This document shows positions 16,390 through 27,149 of a stretch of DNA of 64,000 nucleotides, in pieces. The stretch spans positions 47,351 through 111,350 of the forward strand of contig NZ_KI421490.1 in the NCBI RefSeq assembly GCF_000473045.1, read 5' to 3'. The notes under the pieces were generated by a model. That model saw only the letters and a program-made list of their open reading frames with translations. It was not told the DNA's origin and searched no databases. Made by a program: the position numbers and the translations under genes. How positions within the stretch are numbered: position 1 is the first letter of the stretch; every line of letters begins with the position of its first letter. Source of the DNA: Bradyrhizobium sp. WSM3983 (GTDB lineage Bacteria; Pseudomonadota; Alphaproteobacteria; Rhizobiales; Xanthobacteraceae).

Positions 16390-17454
16390 ATGAGGCCCTG
16401 TCCACTCAACGAGACCATTGTGACCGGCTCGGCAGGATCAGGTTCTAAGCCTTTGAAAATAGGCGATATTGAAATCGCTACCCCGGTCTTCCTGGCACCG
16501 ATGTCGGGAGTGACGGACTCACCCGTCCGCCGGCTCGCCGCCGAACTAGGGGCAGGTCTGGTCGTCTCCGAAATGACGGCCAGCGATGAACTCGCGAACG
16601 GCCACCGCATGTCGCGGTTGCGCTGCGAAGCGACCGGGGTCGGGCCGCACGTCGTCCAGCTCGCCGGCTGCGAGGCGCATTGGATGGCCGAAGGCGCCAG
16701 GATCGCCGAAGCCGAGGGCGCCGACATCATCGATATCAATATGGGCTGTCCGGCCCGCCACGTCACCGGCGGCCAGTCGGGCTCGGCCCTGATGCGCGAT
16801 CTCGATCATGCCGTCAGCCTGATCGAGGCGACCATTGCCGCCGTGAAGGTTCCGGTGACGCTGAAGATGCGGCTCGGTTGGGACGACCGCACTCGCAACG
16901 CGCCCGAGCTGGCGCGTCGCGCCGAGGCCGCCGGAATCAAGCTCGTCACTGTCCATGGCCGCACTCGCTGCCAGTTCTACAAGGGTGAGGCCGATTGGGA
17001 TGCGATCCGCGCGGTGCGCGAAGCCATCTCCATTCCGCTCGTCGTCAACGGCGACATCACCACTTACGAGAAGGCGCTCACGGCGCTCGAGGCCTCCGGC
17101 GCCGATGCCGTGATGATCGGCCGTGGCGCACAAGGCCAGCCCTGGCTGCCCGGAGAGATCGGCCGCCGCCTGAACGGCGGAGCGGTGGAAGCCACGCCGT
17201 CGCTCGGTACCCAGCTTCATTATGTCCGCACGCTCTATGAGGGCGTCTGCGCGCTCTACGGCCTGCGTGTCGGCCTCAAGCATGCGCGCAAACATCTCGG
17301 CTGGGCGCTCGATGTCGCAGCCGATGCGAGCGGCGCGTCGGTCGAGACGCTGAAAGTCTGGCGTCAGAAGATCCTCACCTCGGAAGATCCGAACCTGGTC
17401 CACCAGTCACTGCAAGATGCCTTCGACGACTTCGCATGGAGCGCTGCTGCATGA
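16390..17454 (+). CDS. dusB: tRNA-dihydrouridine synthase (NifR3/DusB)
   Basis: This 354-residue flavoenzyme reduces uridine in tRNA. The FMN TIM-barrel begins at IATPVFLAPMSGVTDSPVRR; DINMGCPARHVTGGQSGSALM carries the catalytic Cys, and VTVHGRTRCQFYKG and VNGDITTYEKA are family motifs. It is the first gene of the dusB(nifR3)-ntrB-ntrC operon, classical in rhizobia and Rhodobacter. ATG 16390 was chosen; TTG 16345 and ATG 16378 upstream are possible. It overlaps ntrB as ATGA. Confidence 0.95.
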   Translation: MRPCPLNETIVTGSAGSGSKPLKIGDIEIATPVFLAPMSGVTDSPVRRLAAELGAGLVVSEMTASDELANGHRMSRLRCEATGVGPHVVQLAGCEAHWMAEGARIAEAEGADIIDINMGCPARHVTGGQSGSALMRDLDHAVSLIEATIAAVKVPVTLKMRLGWDDRTRNAPELARRAEAAGIKLVTVHGRTRCQFYKGEADWDAIRAVREAISIPLVVNGDITTYEKALTALEASGADAVMIGRGAQGQPWLPGEIGRRLNGGAVEATPSLGTQLHYVRTLYEGVCALYGLRVGLKHARKHLGWALDVAADASGASVETLKVWRQKILTSEDPNLVHQSLQDAFDDFAWSAAA

Positions 17455-18626
17455 GCTCAGTTGCTGACCATCGCCGGCCGCTTCCGTCCGACAGCGACGC
17501 GATCCTGGATGCCTTGCCCAATCCCGTGCTGATGATCGGGCCGGATGGCAAGATCGTCGGCGCCAACATCGCGACCGAGGCGTTCTTCGATATCTCGACA
17601 CAGTTCCTGAAACGGCAGTCGCTGAAGGAGCTGGTGCCGTTCGGCAGTCCCTTGCTGGCGCTGATCGACCAGGTCCGCTCGTCGAACTCGCCGGTCAACG
17701 AATACAAGGTCGATCTGGGCACGCCGCGCATGGGCGGCGACCGCCAGGTCGATCTGCATGTCGCGCCGCTGACCGAGCGGCCCGGCCACATCGTGGTGAT
17801 GCTCCAGGAGCGCTCCATCGCCGACAAGATGGACCGGCAGCTCACCCATCGCAGCGCCGCGCGCTCGGTGATTGCGCTCGCCGCGATGCTGGCGCACGAG
17901 ATCAAGAATCCGCTCTCCGGCATCCGCGGCGCGGCACAATTGCTGGAACAGCAGGCCTCCTCCGAAGACCGCATGCTGACTCGCCTGATCTGCGACGAGG
18001 CCGACCGCATCGTCACGCTGGTCGACCGCATGGAGGTGTTCGGCGACGAGCGGCCCGTGGTGCGCGGCCCCGTCAACATCCATTCGGTGTTGGATCACGT
18101 GAAGCGGCTGGCGCAGTCGGGCTTTGCCCGCAACATCCGCTTCATCGAGGACTATGATCCCTCGCTGCCGCCGGTGCTGGCGAACCAGGACCAGCTGATC
18201 CAGGTGTTCCTCAATCTGGTGAAGAACGCCGCCGAAGCGCTGATCGACGTCCCCGACGGCGAGATCCAGCTCACCACCGCGTTCCGCCCCGGCGTGCGCC
18301 TGTCAGTCCCCGGTCAAAAATCCCGGGTATCCCTGCCGCTCGAATTCTGCGTGAGGGACAATGGACCAGGCGTGCCCGACGATCTTCTGCCCAATCTGTT
18401 CGACCCCTTCGTGACCACGAAGCAGACCGGCTCTGGCCTCGGTCTCGCGCTGGTCGCCAAGATCATCGGCGATCACGGGGGCATCATCGAATGCGAGTCT
18501 CAGCCGCGCAAGACCACCTTCCGCGTGCTGATGCCGATGTATTCCACATCGGTCAAACACGCTGATCACAGCAGTCGCGACGGCTCTGCCGGGAAGTCGT
18601 CGTCTGCATCACAGGGGGCAAAATGA
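17451..18626 (+). CDS. ntrB: nitrogen regulation sensor histidine kinase NtrB
   Basis: This 391-residue soluble kinase/phosphatase acts in the nitrogen cascade and phosphorylates NtrC under control of PII. It contains a PAS domain (about 15-130), the HisKA box with MLAHEIKNPLSGIRGAAQLLEQ (His about 151) and the HATPase_c boxes VKNAAEAL (N box), DNGPGVPDD and GSGLGLALV. No membrane segments are present, as expected. ATG 17451 overlaps the dusB stop. Confidence 0.96.
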   Translation: MSSVADHRRPLPSDSDAILDALPNPVLMIGPDGKIVGANIATEAFFDISTQFLKRQSLKELVPFGSPLLALIDQVRSSNSPVNEYKVDLGTPRMGGDRQVDLHVAPLTERPGHIVVMLQERSIADKMDRQLTHRSAARSVIALAAMLAHEIKNPLSGIRGAAQLLEQQASSEDRMLTRLICDEADRIVTLVDRMEVFGDERPVVRGPVNIHSVLDHVKRLAQSGFARNIRFIEDYDPSLPPVLANQDQLIQVFLNLVKNAAEALIDVPDGEIQLTTAFRPGVRLSVPGQKSRVSLPLEFCVRDNGPGVPDDLLPNLFDPFVTTKQTGSGLGLALVAKIIGDHGGIIECESQPRKTTFRVLMPMYSTSVKHADHSSRDGSAGKSSSASQGAK

Positions 18627-18635
18627 GGATTAACA

Positions 18636-20078
<1,443 letters not shown>

Positions 20079-20239
20079 TTTCGGAACGGTGGCTCAGCTC
20101 CCCTACCAAAGGTGAGCTGAGCCTGTCCGGATCGCGCTGGCCTTCGTGGCTGACGCGGTGATCAGAAGTCCGAAATGGGCTGAAATGTTCCGCTGGAACG
20201 TTCGAATTCGTTATTCGGCCGCAGCGCGCAGCGTCGCAC
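20079..20239. other. spacer after ntrC with hairpin
   Basis: GGCTCAGCTC (20091-20100) and GAGCTGAGCC (20114-20123) form a 10-bp perfect stem just after ntrC. Without a T-run it is a weak terminator candidate. I see no gene in this stretch. Confidence 0.5.
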
Positions 20240-20386
20240 CTATCTGATCAGCCGGACCGCGACCGGCTGGATATTGGCCATCTCCGCCGTCTGGTCCTGC
20301 CTGCCCGGGCCATTGACCAGGAGGTCAGAGGCCACGATCAGCAGCAGCACGGCCGACACTATGATCGCGAGAAAGAGCCTTTCCAT
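20240..20386 (-). CDS. small single-pass membrane protein (48 aa)
   Basis: A 48-residue frame on the minus strand begins MERLFLAIIVSAVLLLIVAS and continues with a polar tail (QDQTAEMANIQPVAVRLIR). It has one hydrophobic segment (about 4-24) that would be a membrane anchor or uncleaved signal. No good ribosome site is seen, and I do not recognise a family. Hydrophobic pattern and codon use make it more likely than chance. Confidence 0.45.
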   Translation of the reverse strand: MERLFLAIIVSAVLLLIVASDLLVNGPGRQDQTAEMANIQPVAVRLIR

Positions 20387-20495
20387 GCCGAGTCAAGCCG
20401 GAAGGATATGATTCTGTTCCGGGACATCGGCAAACGATCCGCCATCGCCTGTGGATGCGCGGAAAACGCAAAGTCCGCCGGCCGGAAACCGGCTC

Positions 20496-22712
20496 TCAGA
20501 CGATCAGATCGTGCTGCGGCGGATGGAACCCGACGGGGGCCGCCTCGTGTGGGCCCGCGTCGTGCCCGACGGAGTGCAGGTCGTCCGGCGGAAGTGCCGT
20601 CGGATGAGCGGCGTCGGCGAAAGCCGCATGGACGATCTCGACGGACGATGCCGGCGTCGGGGCCGCATGGGCGGAGCCGAGGCTTTCCTTGAACCGGAAC
20701 GAATCGGCCTCCGCCGCGCCCTGGATGGTCACGCTCACCGTCTGGGGCGTCCCGTCGATCGTGGTCACGGTGAAGCAGTCGGTCAGCGTATCGCAGGAAC
20801 GCAGGGCCTCCACCGCCGGGTTGCCCGGATCGAGCGTGTAGGTCCAGGTGCCGTCGGCCGTCATGGTGAAGCTGCCGTAGCCGTGCTCGCTGGCCTGAGG
20901 GCACGTCGTCGCCGTGAAGGTATCGTCCGGATTGTCCACGTCCTTGTCGCTCAAGGTGCCACTGGCGCTGGGCGGCGGCAGGCAGGAGTTGCTCGGTTCG
21001 GTCACGCATCCGTGGGTATCTCCGCAGATCGTCGCCGCGTCGTTGCTGCCCTCGATCGTGACGCTCACCGATTGCGCGGTCCCGTCCGCCGTCTTCACCG
21101 TGAAGCTGTCGGTGAGGCTCTGACCGACGTTGAGCGCCTGGACCGCGCAATTGCCGTTGTCGAGCGCGAAGGTCCAGTGCCCGTCGGACGTCATGGTGAA
21201 GGTGCCGTAGCCGTGGTCGCTGGTCTCGGGACAGGCGACCGCGTTGAAGTCGTTCGAAGGTCCGTCGACGTCGACGGCGGTCAGCACGCCGCTGGCGGTC
21301 GGAACGCCGTGGTCGGCGTTGTGGACCCCGCCGGCCTCGACCACGCGTCCATGCGTGTCGCCGGAGACGACGGACGGATCGTCCGCGCCCTGGATGGTCA
21401 CGGTGATCGTCCGCGGCGTGCCGCCGATCGTGGTCACGGTGAAAGTGTCCATCGTCGTGTCGCAGGCCTTCAGCGCAAGCACGGCCGGATTGGCGTCGTC
21501 GAGCGTGTAGGTCCAGTGCCCGTCGGTCGTCATGGTGAAGGTACCGTAGCCGTGGTCGCTGGCGTGGGGCGTGCTCAACGCGGTGAACGTGTTGGCGGGA
21601 TCGTCGACGTCAGCGTCGGTCAGCGTGCCGCTCGCGGTCGGCGCGGCATGGACGTCGTGACCGGCCGCGAAGGCCGTGGCGGCCATGGCGATGGCGGCGA
21701 CCGATCCAGCGGTGGCGCCGGAGATCACGGACGCATCGTCCGTCCCGTTGATGTCGATGGTGAAGCTCTGGCTCGCCGATGCGAAGCCGTCGGAGGCGGT
21801 AATCGTGAAGTTGTCGGCGCTGGGAGCCTTCAGCGCGTTGATGGCGTCGTTGTTGGGCACGTAGGTGTAGGCGCCGGTATGGCTGTTCACGTAGAGGATT
21901 CCGAACGAGCCCGGCTTCTCGACGTCGAAGCTCGCGCCTGCCACCATGAAGGGACCGACGATCCCGCCGGCGATGCCGAAGGTCGGCGCGGCGCCGGAGC
22001 CGAAGCTCGAGGCCGAGAAGCTGCCGCCGGACGCGGAGAATTCGTCGAACCTGATCGTGTCGATCTCGACCGGAGCCGATCCGAGGTTCAGGGTCGGTGC
22101 CGAATGGATCGGCGCGTCCGGGACCAAGCTCGCCGGCACTACCAGTCCCTCAAGGGCATGCTGCGCCGGCGGCCCGTCCGGAGCCTCGAAATTGATCGGC
22201 TGCGGCGACGGATCGGCGGTTTCGCCGGGCGGCGTGCTGGAGCCGGCCGGCCCGTGCTCCCGCGAATAGTTCGCGAGCACGTCCTGTTGCTGGGCCTGCA
22301 GGTCGCCCATCTGCGACGCGTTGTTGGCGACCTGGGCGAAGCTGACCGAGGACCCGGTCTTGCTCAGGACGACGGTCTGTCCGGGATCGTCGACGACAAT
22401 GTGGCGCGGCACAGCCTCCTTGGTGACGAGCTCGAAGGAGCCGTGCGCGAAATCCTTGTAGGTGATGCTGTCGTGGTCGAACAGCGCGACGTCCGGATCG
22501 GCGCCCCAAGCCTCCTTCAGCGCGGAAAGGATCAGCGCCACGAACGAAATCCCGCCGGTCAGCGACGTGACGCCGAGCCGGCCGCCGGGCGGCGTGCGTC
22601 GTAGACCGTCGAAGACCCATGCCGGCGACATCGCCACGTCTCGCATGTTGTCGTTTCGGATCGCGCCGATGCCGCCGCATCTGCCCGCATTGCGCACTCT
22701 GAAATACGCCAT
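20496..22712 (-). CDS. VCBS-repeat surface protein
   Basis: This 738-residue protein has an N-terminal region (1-160, with VVDDPGQTVVLSKTGSSVSFAQVANN) resembling the front of large Bradyrhizobium VCBS proteins, a cadherin-like unit (about 225-323) and three VCBS repeats (about 327-445, 447-555 and 560-667), each with ASGTLTDxDVDxP, DHGYGTFTMTxDGxWTYxLD and a closing VTIxG. It ends with a His/Pro-rich tail. VCBS proteins are usually extracellular adhesins exported by type I secretion; no transporter is nearby and no RTX nonapeptides are seen. About ten cysteines are unusual for this class. Start uncertain (Met 23 is an alternative). Divergent from the FecR gene. Confidence 0.82.
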   Translation of the reverse strand: MAYFRVRNAGRCGGIGAIRNDNMRDVAMSPAWVFDGLRRTPPGGRLGVTSLTGGISFVALILSALKEAWGADPDVALFDHDSITYKDFAHGSFELVTKEAVPRHIVVDDPGQTVVLSKTGSSVSFAQVANNASQMGDLQAQQQDVLANYSREHGPAGSSTPPGETADPSPQPINFEAPDGPPAQHALEGLVVPASLVPDAPIHSAPTLNLGSAPVEIDTIRFDEFSASGGSFSASSFGSGAAPTFGIAGGIVGPFMVAGASFDVEKPGSFGILYVNSHTGAYTYVPNNDAINALKAPSADNFTITASDGFASASQSFTIDINGTDDASVISGATAGSVAAIAMAATAFAAGHDVHAAPTASGTLTDADVDDPANTFTALSTPHASDHGYGTFTMTTDGHWTYTLDDANPAVLALKACDTTMDTFTVTTIGGTPRTITVTIQGADDPSVVSGDTHGRVVEAGGVHNADHGVPTASGVLTAVDVDGPSNDFNAVACPETSDHGYGTFTMTSDGHWTFALDNGNCAVQALNVGQSLTDSFTVKTADGTAQSVSVTIEGSNDAATICGDTHGCVTEPSNSCLPPPSASGTLSDKDVDNPDDTFTATTCPQASEHGYGSFTMTADGTWTYTLDPGNPAVEALRSCDTLTDCFTVTTIDGTPQTVSVTIQGAAEADSFRFKESLGSAHAAPTPASSVEIVHAAFADAAHPTALPPDDLHSVGHDAGPHEAAPVGFHPPQHDLIV

Positions 22713-22855
22713 TTCGGGGGACGCCGCGCAGCATGAACGCGGGCCCGACTGACTATTAAGTGGTAGCCCAAAGCCCGATCTGGCCCGTCTCGCGCGGCTC
22801 TGCCATCATTCGCGGGGCGCGATGATGGGGCTCCTCTCGCGAAGGGAGAAGCGGC

Positions 22856-23524
22856 ATGGACCGGCGACGGACGATGGCGGGCCTCGCGGCCCTGCGGCTC
22901 GGCTTCCTGTGTCTCGGCATCCTGTGTCTCGGCTCGACCGCATCCCGGACCGCGTCGGCGCAGAACGCGCCGCCCTCCGACGTCAAACCCATCGGCAAGA
23001 TCGTGATGATCGTCGGCAAGGTGGCGGTCGAGCACGCCGGCGCGTCCGTCTTCCAGACCGCCCTTTCCAACGACAAGGCCGCCGTCAAGGTCGGCGACCC
23101 GGTCTACCAGGGCGACGTGGTCAAGACCGGCGCCGACGGCAAGCTCGGTATCAATTTCGCCGACGGCTCTTCGTTCAACCTGTCCAGCAACGCCAGCATG
23201 GAGATGAACGAATTCGTCTACGACCCGGGCGCCAAATCCAACGCGAGCCTGTTCAACTTGACCAGGGGGACGGCCACCTTCGTGGCCGGTGCCGTTGCCA
23301 AGAGCGGCGACATGAAGGTCGACACTCCGGTGGCGACCTTGGGTATCCGGGGCACCACGCCCCACATCGAGGTCTCCGACGACGGCACCGTCAGGTTCTC
23401 CACCCTGATCGAGGAGGGCAAGGACCGGGTGCTGGACAAGAGCGGCGTTCCGAAGCGCAGGGCGGCCGCTCCGGCGCGGGAGCGGAGGGCCGAGCGTACC
23501 CCCGGCGTCTGCCGCGGATGCTGA
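22856..23524 (+). CDS. FecR domain-containing secreted protein
   Basis: This 222-residue protein has a signal peptide (about 1-36, cleavage after ASA) and a FecR-type beta domain (about 45-190: GKIVMIVGKVAVEHAG, VKVGDPVYQGDVVKTGADGKLGINFADGSSFNL, VDTPVATLGIRGTTPHIEV). Domains of this type sense or bind outside the cytoplasm and are often encoded beside large adhesins. ATG 22856 has GGGAGA upstream. The basic tail ends CRGC. The stop overlaps the start of the TPR gene (ATGCTGA, 7 bases), so the two are translationally coupled. Confidence 0.85.
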   Translation: MDRRRTMAGLAALRLGFLCLGILCLGSTASRTASAQNAPPSDVKPIGKIVMIVGKVAVEHAGASVFQTALSNDKAAVKVGDPVYQGDVVKTGADGKLGINFADGSSFNLSSNASMEMNEFVYDPGAKSNASLFNLTRGTATFVAGAVAKSGDMKVDTPVATLGIRGTTPHIEVSDDGTVRFSTLIEEGKDRVLDKSGVPKRRAAAPARERRAERTPGVCRGC

Positions 23525-24348
23525 ACGCACGCCTCGCGGCGGCGGCGATCGTGATCCTGCTGCTCGCGCCGGCCGCCGCACAGAAGTCGAAGGAAGGCCA
23601 GTTCCGGAACGTCGAGCTGTGCAACGGCGCCGCCGCGCCCGACACGCGGATCGAGGCCTGCTCGGCCTTCATCGAGGCGAACCAGGGCGGCCCGTCCTCG
23701 CTCGCCATCGCCTACAACAACCGCGGCGTCGCCTACTCCGAGAAGGCCGACTACGACCATGCCGTGGCCGACTTCGAAAGCGCCATCGCGGTCGATCCGG
23801 CCTTCGTCAAGCCCGTCAACAACCTCGGCGCGGCCAGACTGAGAAAGGGCGACTACGACGCCGCGATCGAGCATTTCGACCGGGCCGTCGCCCTCGCTCC
23901 GACCTATGCGCGGGCCTTTGCCAACCGCGCCGAGGCCCGGCTGAAGAAGGGCGATCCGACGCTCGCGGAGCGCGACTACGCCGAAGCGGTGCGTCTCGCC
24001 CCCGACCTGGAAGCGGCTTGGAGCGGCCTCTGCTGGATCCGGGCGAGTTCGACGGAGGCGCGGGACGCCATGGAGGCCTGCGACAGGGCGATCGGCGCCG
24101 GCGCCCACACCTCGGCGACCTACGATTCCCGCGCGCTGGCGAATCTCAGGGCCGGACGTCTCGCGGCGGCGATCGCCGATTACGATTCCGCGCTCCGCAT
24201 CGACCCGAAGCTGGCGGCCGCGCTGTATGGCCGGGGCCTGGCGAAGGCCCGCCGCGGCGACATCGCCGCCGGCGAAGCCGACGTCGCGGCCGCGAAGGCC
24301 GTCCGGGCCGACATCGCGGAGGAATTCGCGCGCTATGGCGTGCGCTAG
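23518..24348 (+). CDS. TPR-repeat periplasmic protein
   Basis: This 276-residue protein has a signal peptide (1-21, cleaved near AAA) and at least five tetratricopeptide units, for example SLAIAYNNRGVAYSEKADYDHAVADFESAIAVDP and the two that follow, then another pair near 210-260. Two or three cysteines flank the N-terminal region (CNGAA...CSAF). TPR proteins act as docking scaffolds. It probably works with the FecR protein, given the 7-base overlap. The upstream 232 codons in the same frame are a shadow of the FecR gene. Confidence 0.85.
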   Translation: MLNARLAAAAIVILLLAPAAAQKSKEGQFRNVELCNGAAAPDTRIEACSAFIEANQGGPSSLAIAYNNRGVAYSEKADYDHAVADFESAIAVDPAFVKPVNNLGAARLRKGDYDAAIEHFDRAVALAPTYARAFANRAEARLKKGDPTLAERDYAEAVRLAPDLEAAWSGLCWIRASSTEARDAMEACDRAIGAGAHTSATYDSRALANLRAGRLAAAIADYDSALRIDPKLAAALYGRGLAKARRGDIAAGEADVAAAKAVRADIAEEFARYGVR

Positions 24349-24551
24349 GACGCCTTCAGCGGAATGCCGGGGGTCGGATTGGCCATCGCGACGAGTTCGT
24401 CGGAATGCAGCAACACCAGCTCCTGGGCCACCTCGGCGACGCGGTCGAATTCAGAGGCCAGCCGTTCGTCGCCGGCGGTCTTGCGCGGCAGCTCGATTCC
24501 ATAGTGCTGGCAGTAGGACCAGGCGGCCTCTTCCCGATGTGGATAACCCAT
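24345..24551 (-). CDS. small hypothetical protein (68 aa)
   Basis: The product begins MGYPHREEAAWSYCQHYGIELPRK and is helical and soluble, without signal peptide. GAGGG about six bases upstream of ATG 24551 supports the start. The frame overlaps the TPR stop by four bases tail to tail. I do not recognise a family; HREEAAWSYCQ with the acidic helix that follows gives no function. Confidence 0.55.
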   Translation of the reverse strand: MGYPHREEAAWSYCQHYGIELPRKTAGDERLASEFDRVAEVAQELVLLHSDELVAMANPTPGIPLKAS

Positions 24552-24698
24552 CCGTAGCCCTCGCTCTCGTCACAATGCCGGGCCGTAAATCGCCGCGAGA
24601 CAAGAGGCGCGAGCCTCCGAATCCAAGTTTCCCGTTTTGGTAAAACATGGCCAAAAGAAGAAGTTGAAATTGGTAAGCCACTGAATTGTCAAGGCGAT

Positions 24699-24727
24699 TT
24701 GACACTGTCGCGTCTCGGCAACAATGT
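24699..24727 (+). promoter_or_regulatory. candidate promoter of ntrY
   Basis: TTGACA (24699-24704) and CAATGT (24722-24727) are separated by 17 bases. The -35 is perfect and the -10 is weak. A promoter here would make ATG 24724 untranslatable and supports ATG 24787 as the ntrY start. Confidence 0.4.
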
Positions 24728-24786
24728 GGTACGAATACATCAGTACCCGCCGATCGCGGACCCGTTTTCAGCACCCCATTGCCGGA

Positions 24787-27132
24787 ATGACCAGCGCAGA
24801 CACCTCGGCCGCATCCTTTGACACGGCCCCAGCGGAAGAGCCCCGGCGCTGGTCGGTGCGGCGCTGGCTGGCACCGTTTGCCGTGGCGCTGGCGCTGCTG
24901 TCGGCGTTCCTGACCTTCCTGGTCCTGACCGGACTGACCAAGATCGAGCCAACGCCGGAGGTGGTGCGCTCGTTCTACCTGATCAACGCCGGCACGATCC
25001 TGCTGCTGGTCGGCATCATCGTCCGCGAGCTCTGGCAGCTGATCCTGGCGCGACGGCGGGGACGGGCGGCCGCGCGGCTCCATGTCCAGATCGTCAGCCT
25101 GTTCTCGATCGTCGCCGTGCTGCCGGCGGTGCTGGTCGCCGTCGTTGCCAACGTCACCATCGAGCGCGGCCTCGACCGGTTGTTCTCAGGTCCCACCAAG
25201 GAAGTGATCCAGAATTCGCTGACGATCGCGCGGGCCTATATGCAGGATCACGCCCAGCTGATCCGCGGCGACATCCTCGGGATGGCCAACGACATCGCGC
25301 ATGCAAGGCCGCTTTACGACCAGGATCGCCGCTCGTTCCGCGAATTGCTGACGTCCAGCGCCGGCTCGCGCAATTTGCCGGGCGCGATGATCATCGACAA
25401 GAACACCAACATTCTCGAATCCGCCGACACGGGCATGCGGCTGGCCTATTCGCCGCCGGCGCCGGACTTTCTCAGCAACGTCAACGAGAATGAGCCGGAG
25501 ATCGCGGTACTGCCCGACGCGAGCTTCGTCGCCGCGGTGATCCGCCTGCGCGCCTTCAGCGACACCTTCCTCTATGTCGCGCGTCCGCTTGATCCGAACG
25601 TCGTCAACCAGCTGAAGCAGACCGAGGTCAGCGTCGCCGAATATGCCCAGATCGAGTCGCGCCGACTCGGCATCCAGGTCGCATTCGCGCTGATGTTCGC
25701 GGTGATCGCGCTGACCATCCTGATGGCCTCGGTGCTGATCGGGTTGAACTTCGCCAACTCGCTGGTGGCGCCGATCCGCCGGCTGATGAACGCGGCTCAC
25801 ACTGTCTCGACCGGCGACCTCCATGTGAAGGTGCCCGTGCATCAGTCGGAAGGCGATCTCGCCCAACTCGGCGAGACCTTCAACAAGATGACGCAGGAAT
25901 TGCGCAGCCAGCGCGACGAGCTCGTCAACGCCAGCGACCTCATCGACAGTCGCCGCCGTTTCATCGAGGCCGTGCTGTCCTCTGCCAGCGCCGGCATCAT
26001 CGGCGTCGATACCTCGGGCAGCGTCGGCATCCTCAACCGCTCCGCCGAGAAGCTGATCGGGCATTCCGAGGCCGAGACGCTCGGCCATTCGCTCTCCGAC
26101 GTGCTGCCCGAGCTCGACGAGATGATGCAGACGGCGCGGGAAGGGACCCAGCGCCTGGTGCAGGGCCAGATCACCATCACGCGCGACGGCGCCGAGCGCA
26201 ATCTCTCGGTCCGCGTCAGCGCGGAGAAGAACCAGCCGCATGACAGCTACATCATCACGCTCGACGACATCACTGAGCTCGTCTCGGCGCAGCGAACCTC
26301 GGCCTGGGGCGATGTCGCGCGCCGCATCGCTCACGAGATCAAGAATCCGCTGACGCCCATCCAGCTCTCGGCCGAGCGCATCCGCCGCAAGTTCGGCAAG
26401 GACATCACCGAGACCAAGGACAAGCAGATCTTCGAACAGTGCACCGATACCATCGTGCGCCAGGTCGACGATATCAGGCGCATGGTCGACGAATTCTCGC
26501 GCTTTGCGCGGATGCCCAAACCCGTAATGGAAGGCGAGGACGTCGCCGACACCGTGCGGCAGGCCGTGTTCCTGATGAAGGTCGCTCACCCCGAGCTCGA
26601 TATCGAAGCCGAGTTCAAGGAAGACCCGCTGCGCGCCCAGTTCGACCGGCGGCTGATCTCGCAGGCGGTCACCAACATCGTCAAGAACGCCACCGAGGCG
26701 ATCGAGCAGGTCCCGCCGGAGGAGCTCGGCAAGGACGGTGGCAAGGGCCGCATCGACGTCGTGGTGTCGCGCGAGGGCGAGGACGTGCTGATCGACGTCG
26801 TCGACAACGGCATCGGCCTGCCCAAGGTTGCGCGCTCGCGGCTGCTCGAGCCCTATGTGACGACGCGCGCCAAGGGCACCGGCCTTGGCCTTGCCATCGT
26901 CGGCCGCGTGCTCGAAGACCATGGCGGCCGCATCGAGCTGAAGGACGCCTCCGACTTCCGCGAAGGCCAGCGCGGCGCCTGGATGCGGATGCGCTTTGCG
27001 ATGTCCGGCCAGGCCAAGAAGGCCGAGGGAGTCGAGCAGGCGCGGGAAACAAAAGAGCCGGCGGCTGAAACCAAAGAGCCGGCTGAAAAGACCAATGATT
27101 CAACGAAAATCGAAGCCCCAACAGGTAACTGA
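24787..27132 (+). CDS. ntrY: nitrogen regulation sensor histidine kinase NtrY
   Basis: This 781-residue membrane kinase has N-terminal membrane segments (about 30-55, 65-90 and 110-135), a periplasmic sensor region (about 140-290), a membrane segment near 300-325, HAMP (about 325-380), PAS (about 395-500), HisKA with VARRIAHEIKNPLTPIQLSAER (phosphorylated His) and HATPase_c (VKNATEAIEQ, DNGIGLP, GTGLGLAIV). It pairs with NtrX, 17 bases downstream, in extracellular nitrogen/redox and envelope control. ATG 24787 (MTSADTS) was preferred to 24724 because a promoter-like sequence overlaps the latter. The C-terminal tail is Lys/Glu/Thr-rich. Confidence 0.95.
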   Translation: MTSADTSAASFDTAPAEEPRRWSVRRWLAPFAVALALLSAFLTFLVLTGLTKIEPTPEVVRSFYLINAGTILLLVGIIVRELWQLILARRRGRAAARLHVQIVSLFSIVAVLPAVLVAVVANVTIERGLDRLFSGPTKEVIQNSLTIARAYMQDHAQLIRGDILGMANDIAHARPLYDQDRRSFRELLTSSAGSRNLPGAMIIDKNTNILESADTGMRLAYSPPAPDFLSNVNENEPEIAVLPDASFVAAVIRLRAFSDTFLYVARPLDPNVVNQLKQTEVSVAEYAQIESRRLGIQVAFALMFAVIALTILMASVLIGLNFANSLVAPIRRLMNAAHTVSTGDLHVKVPVHQSEGDLAQLGETFNKMTQELRSQRDELVNASDLIDSRRRFIEAVLSSASAGIIGVDTSGSVGILNRSAEKLIGHSEAETLGHSLSDVLPELDEMMQTAREGTQRLVQGQITITRDGAERNLSVRVSAEKNQPHDSYIITLDDITELVSAQRTSAWGDVARRIAHEIKNPLTPIQLSAERIRRKFGKDITETKDKQIFEQCTDTIVRQVDDIRRMVDEFSRFARMPKPVMEGEDVADTVRQAVFLMKVAHPELDIEAEFKEDPLRAQFDRRLISQAVTNIVKNATEAIEQVPPEELGKDGGKGRIDVVVSREGEDVLIDVVDNGIGLPKVARSRLLEPYVTTRAKGTGLGLAIVGRVLEDHGGRIELKDASDFREGQRGAWMRMRFAMSGQAKKAEGVEQARETKEPAAETKEPAEKTNDSTKIEAPTGN

Positions 27133-27149
27133 CAAGACAGGCGCGACCC

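Noticed and set aside
20451..22604. 717-codon plus-strand frame
   Set aside because: Antisense to the VCBS gene; its repeated look merely mirrors the VCBS repeats.
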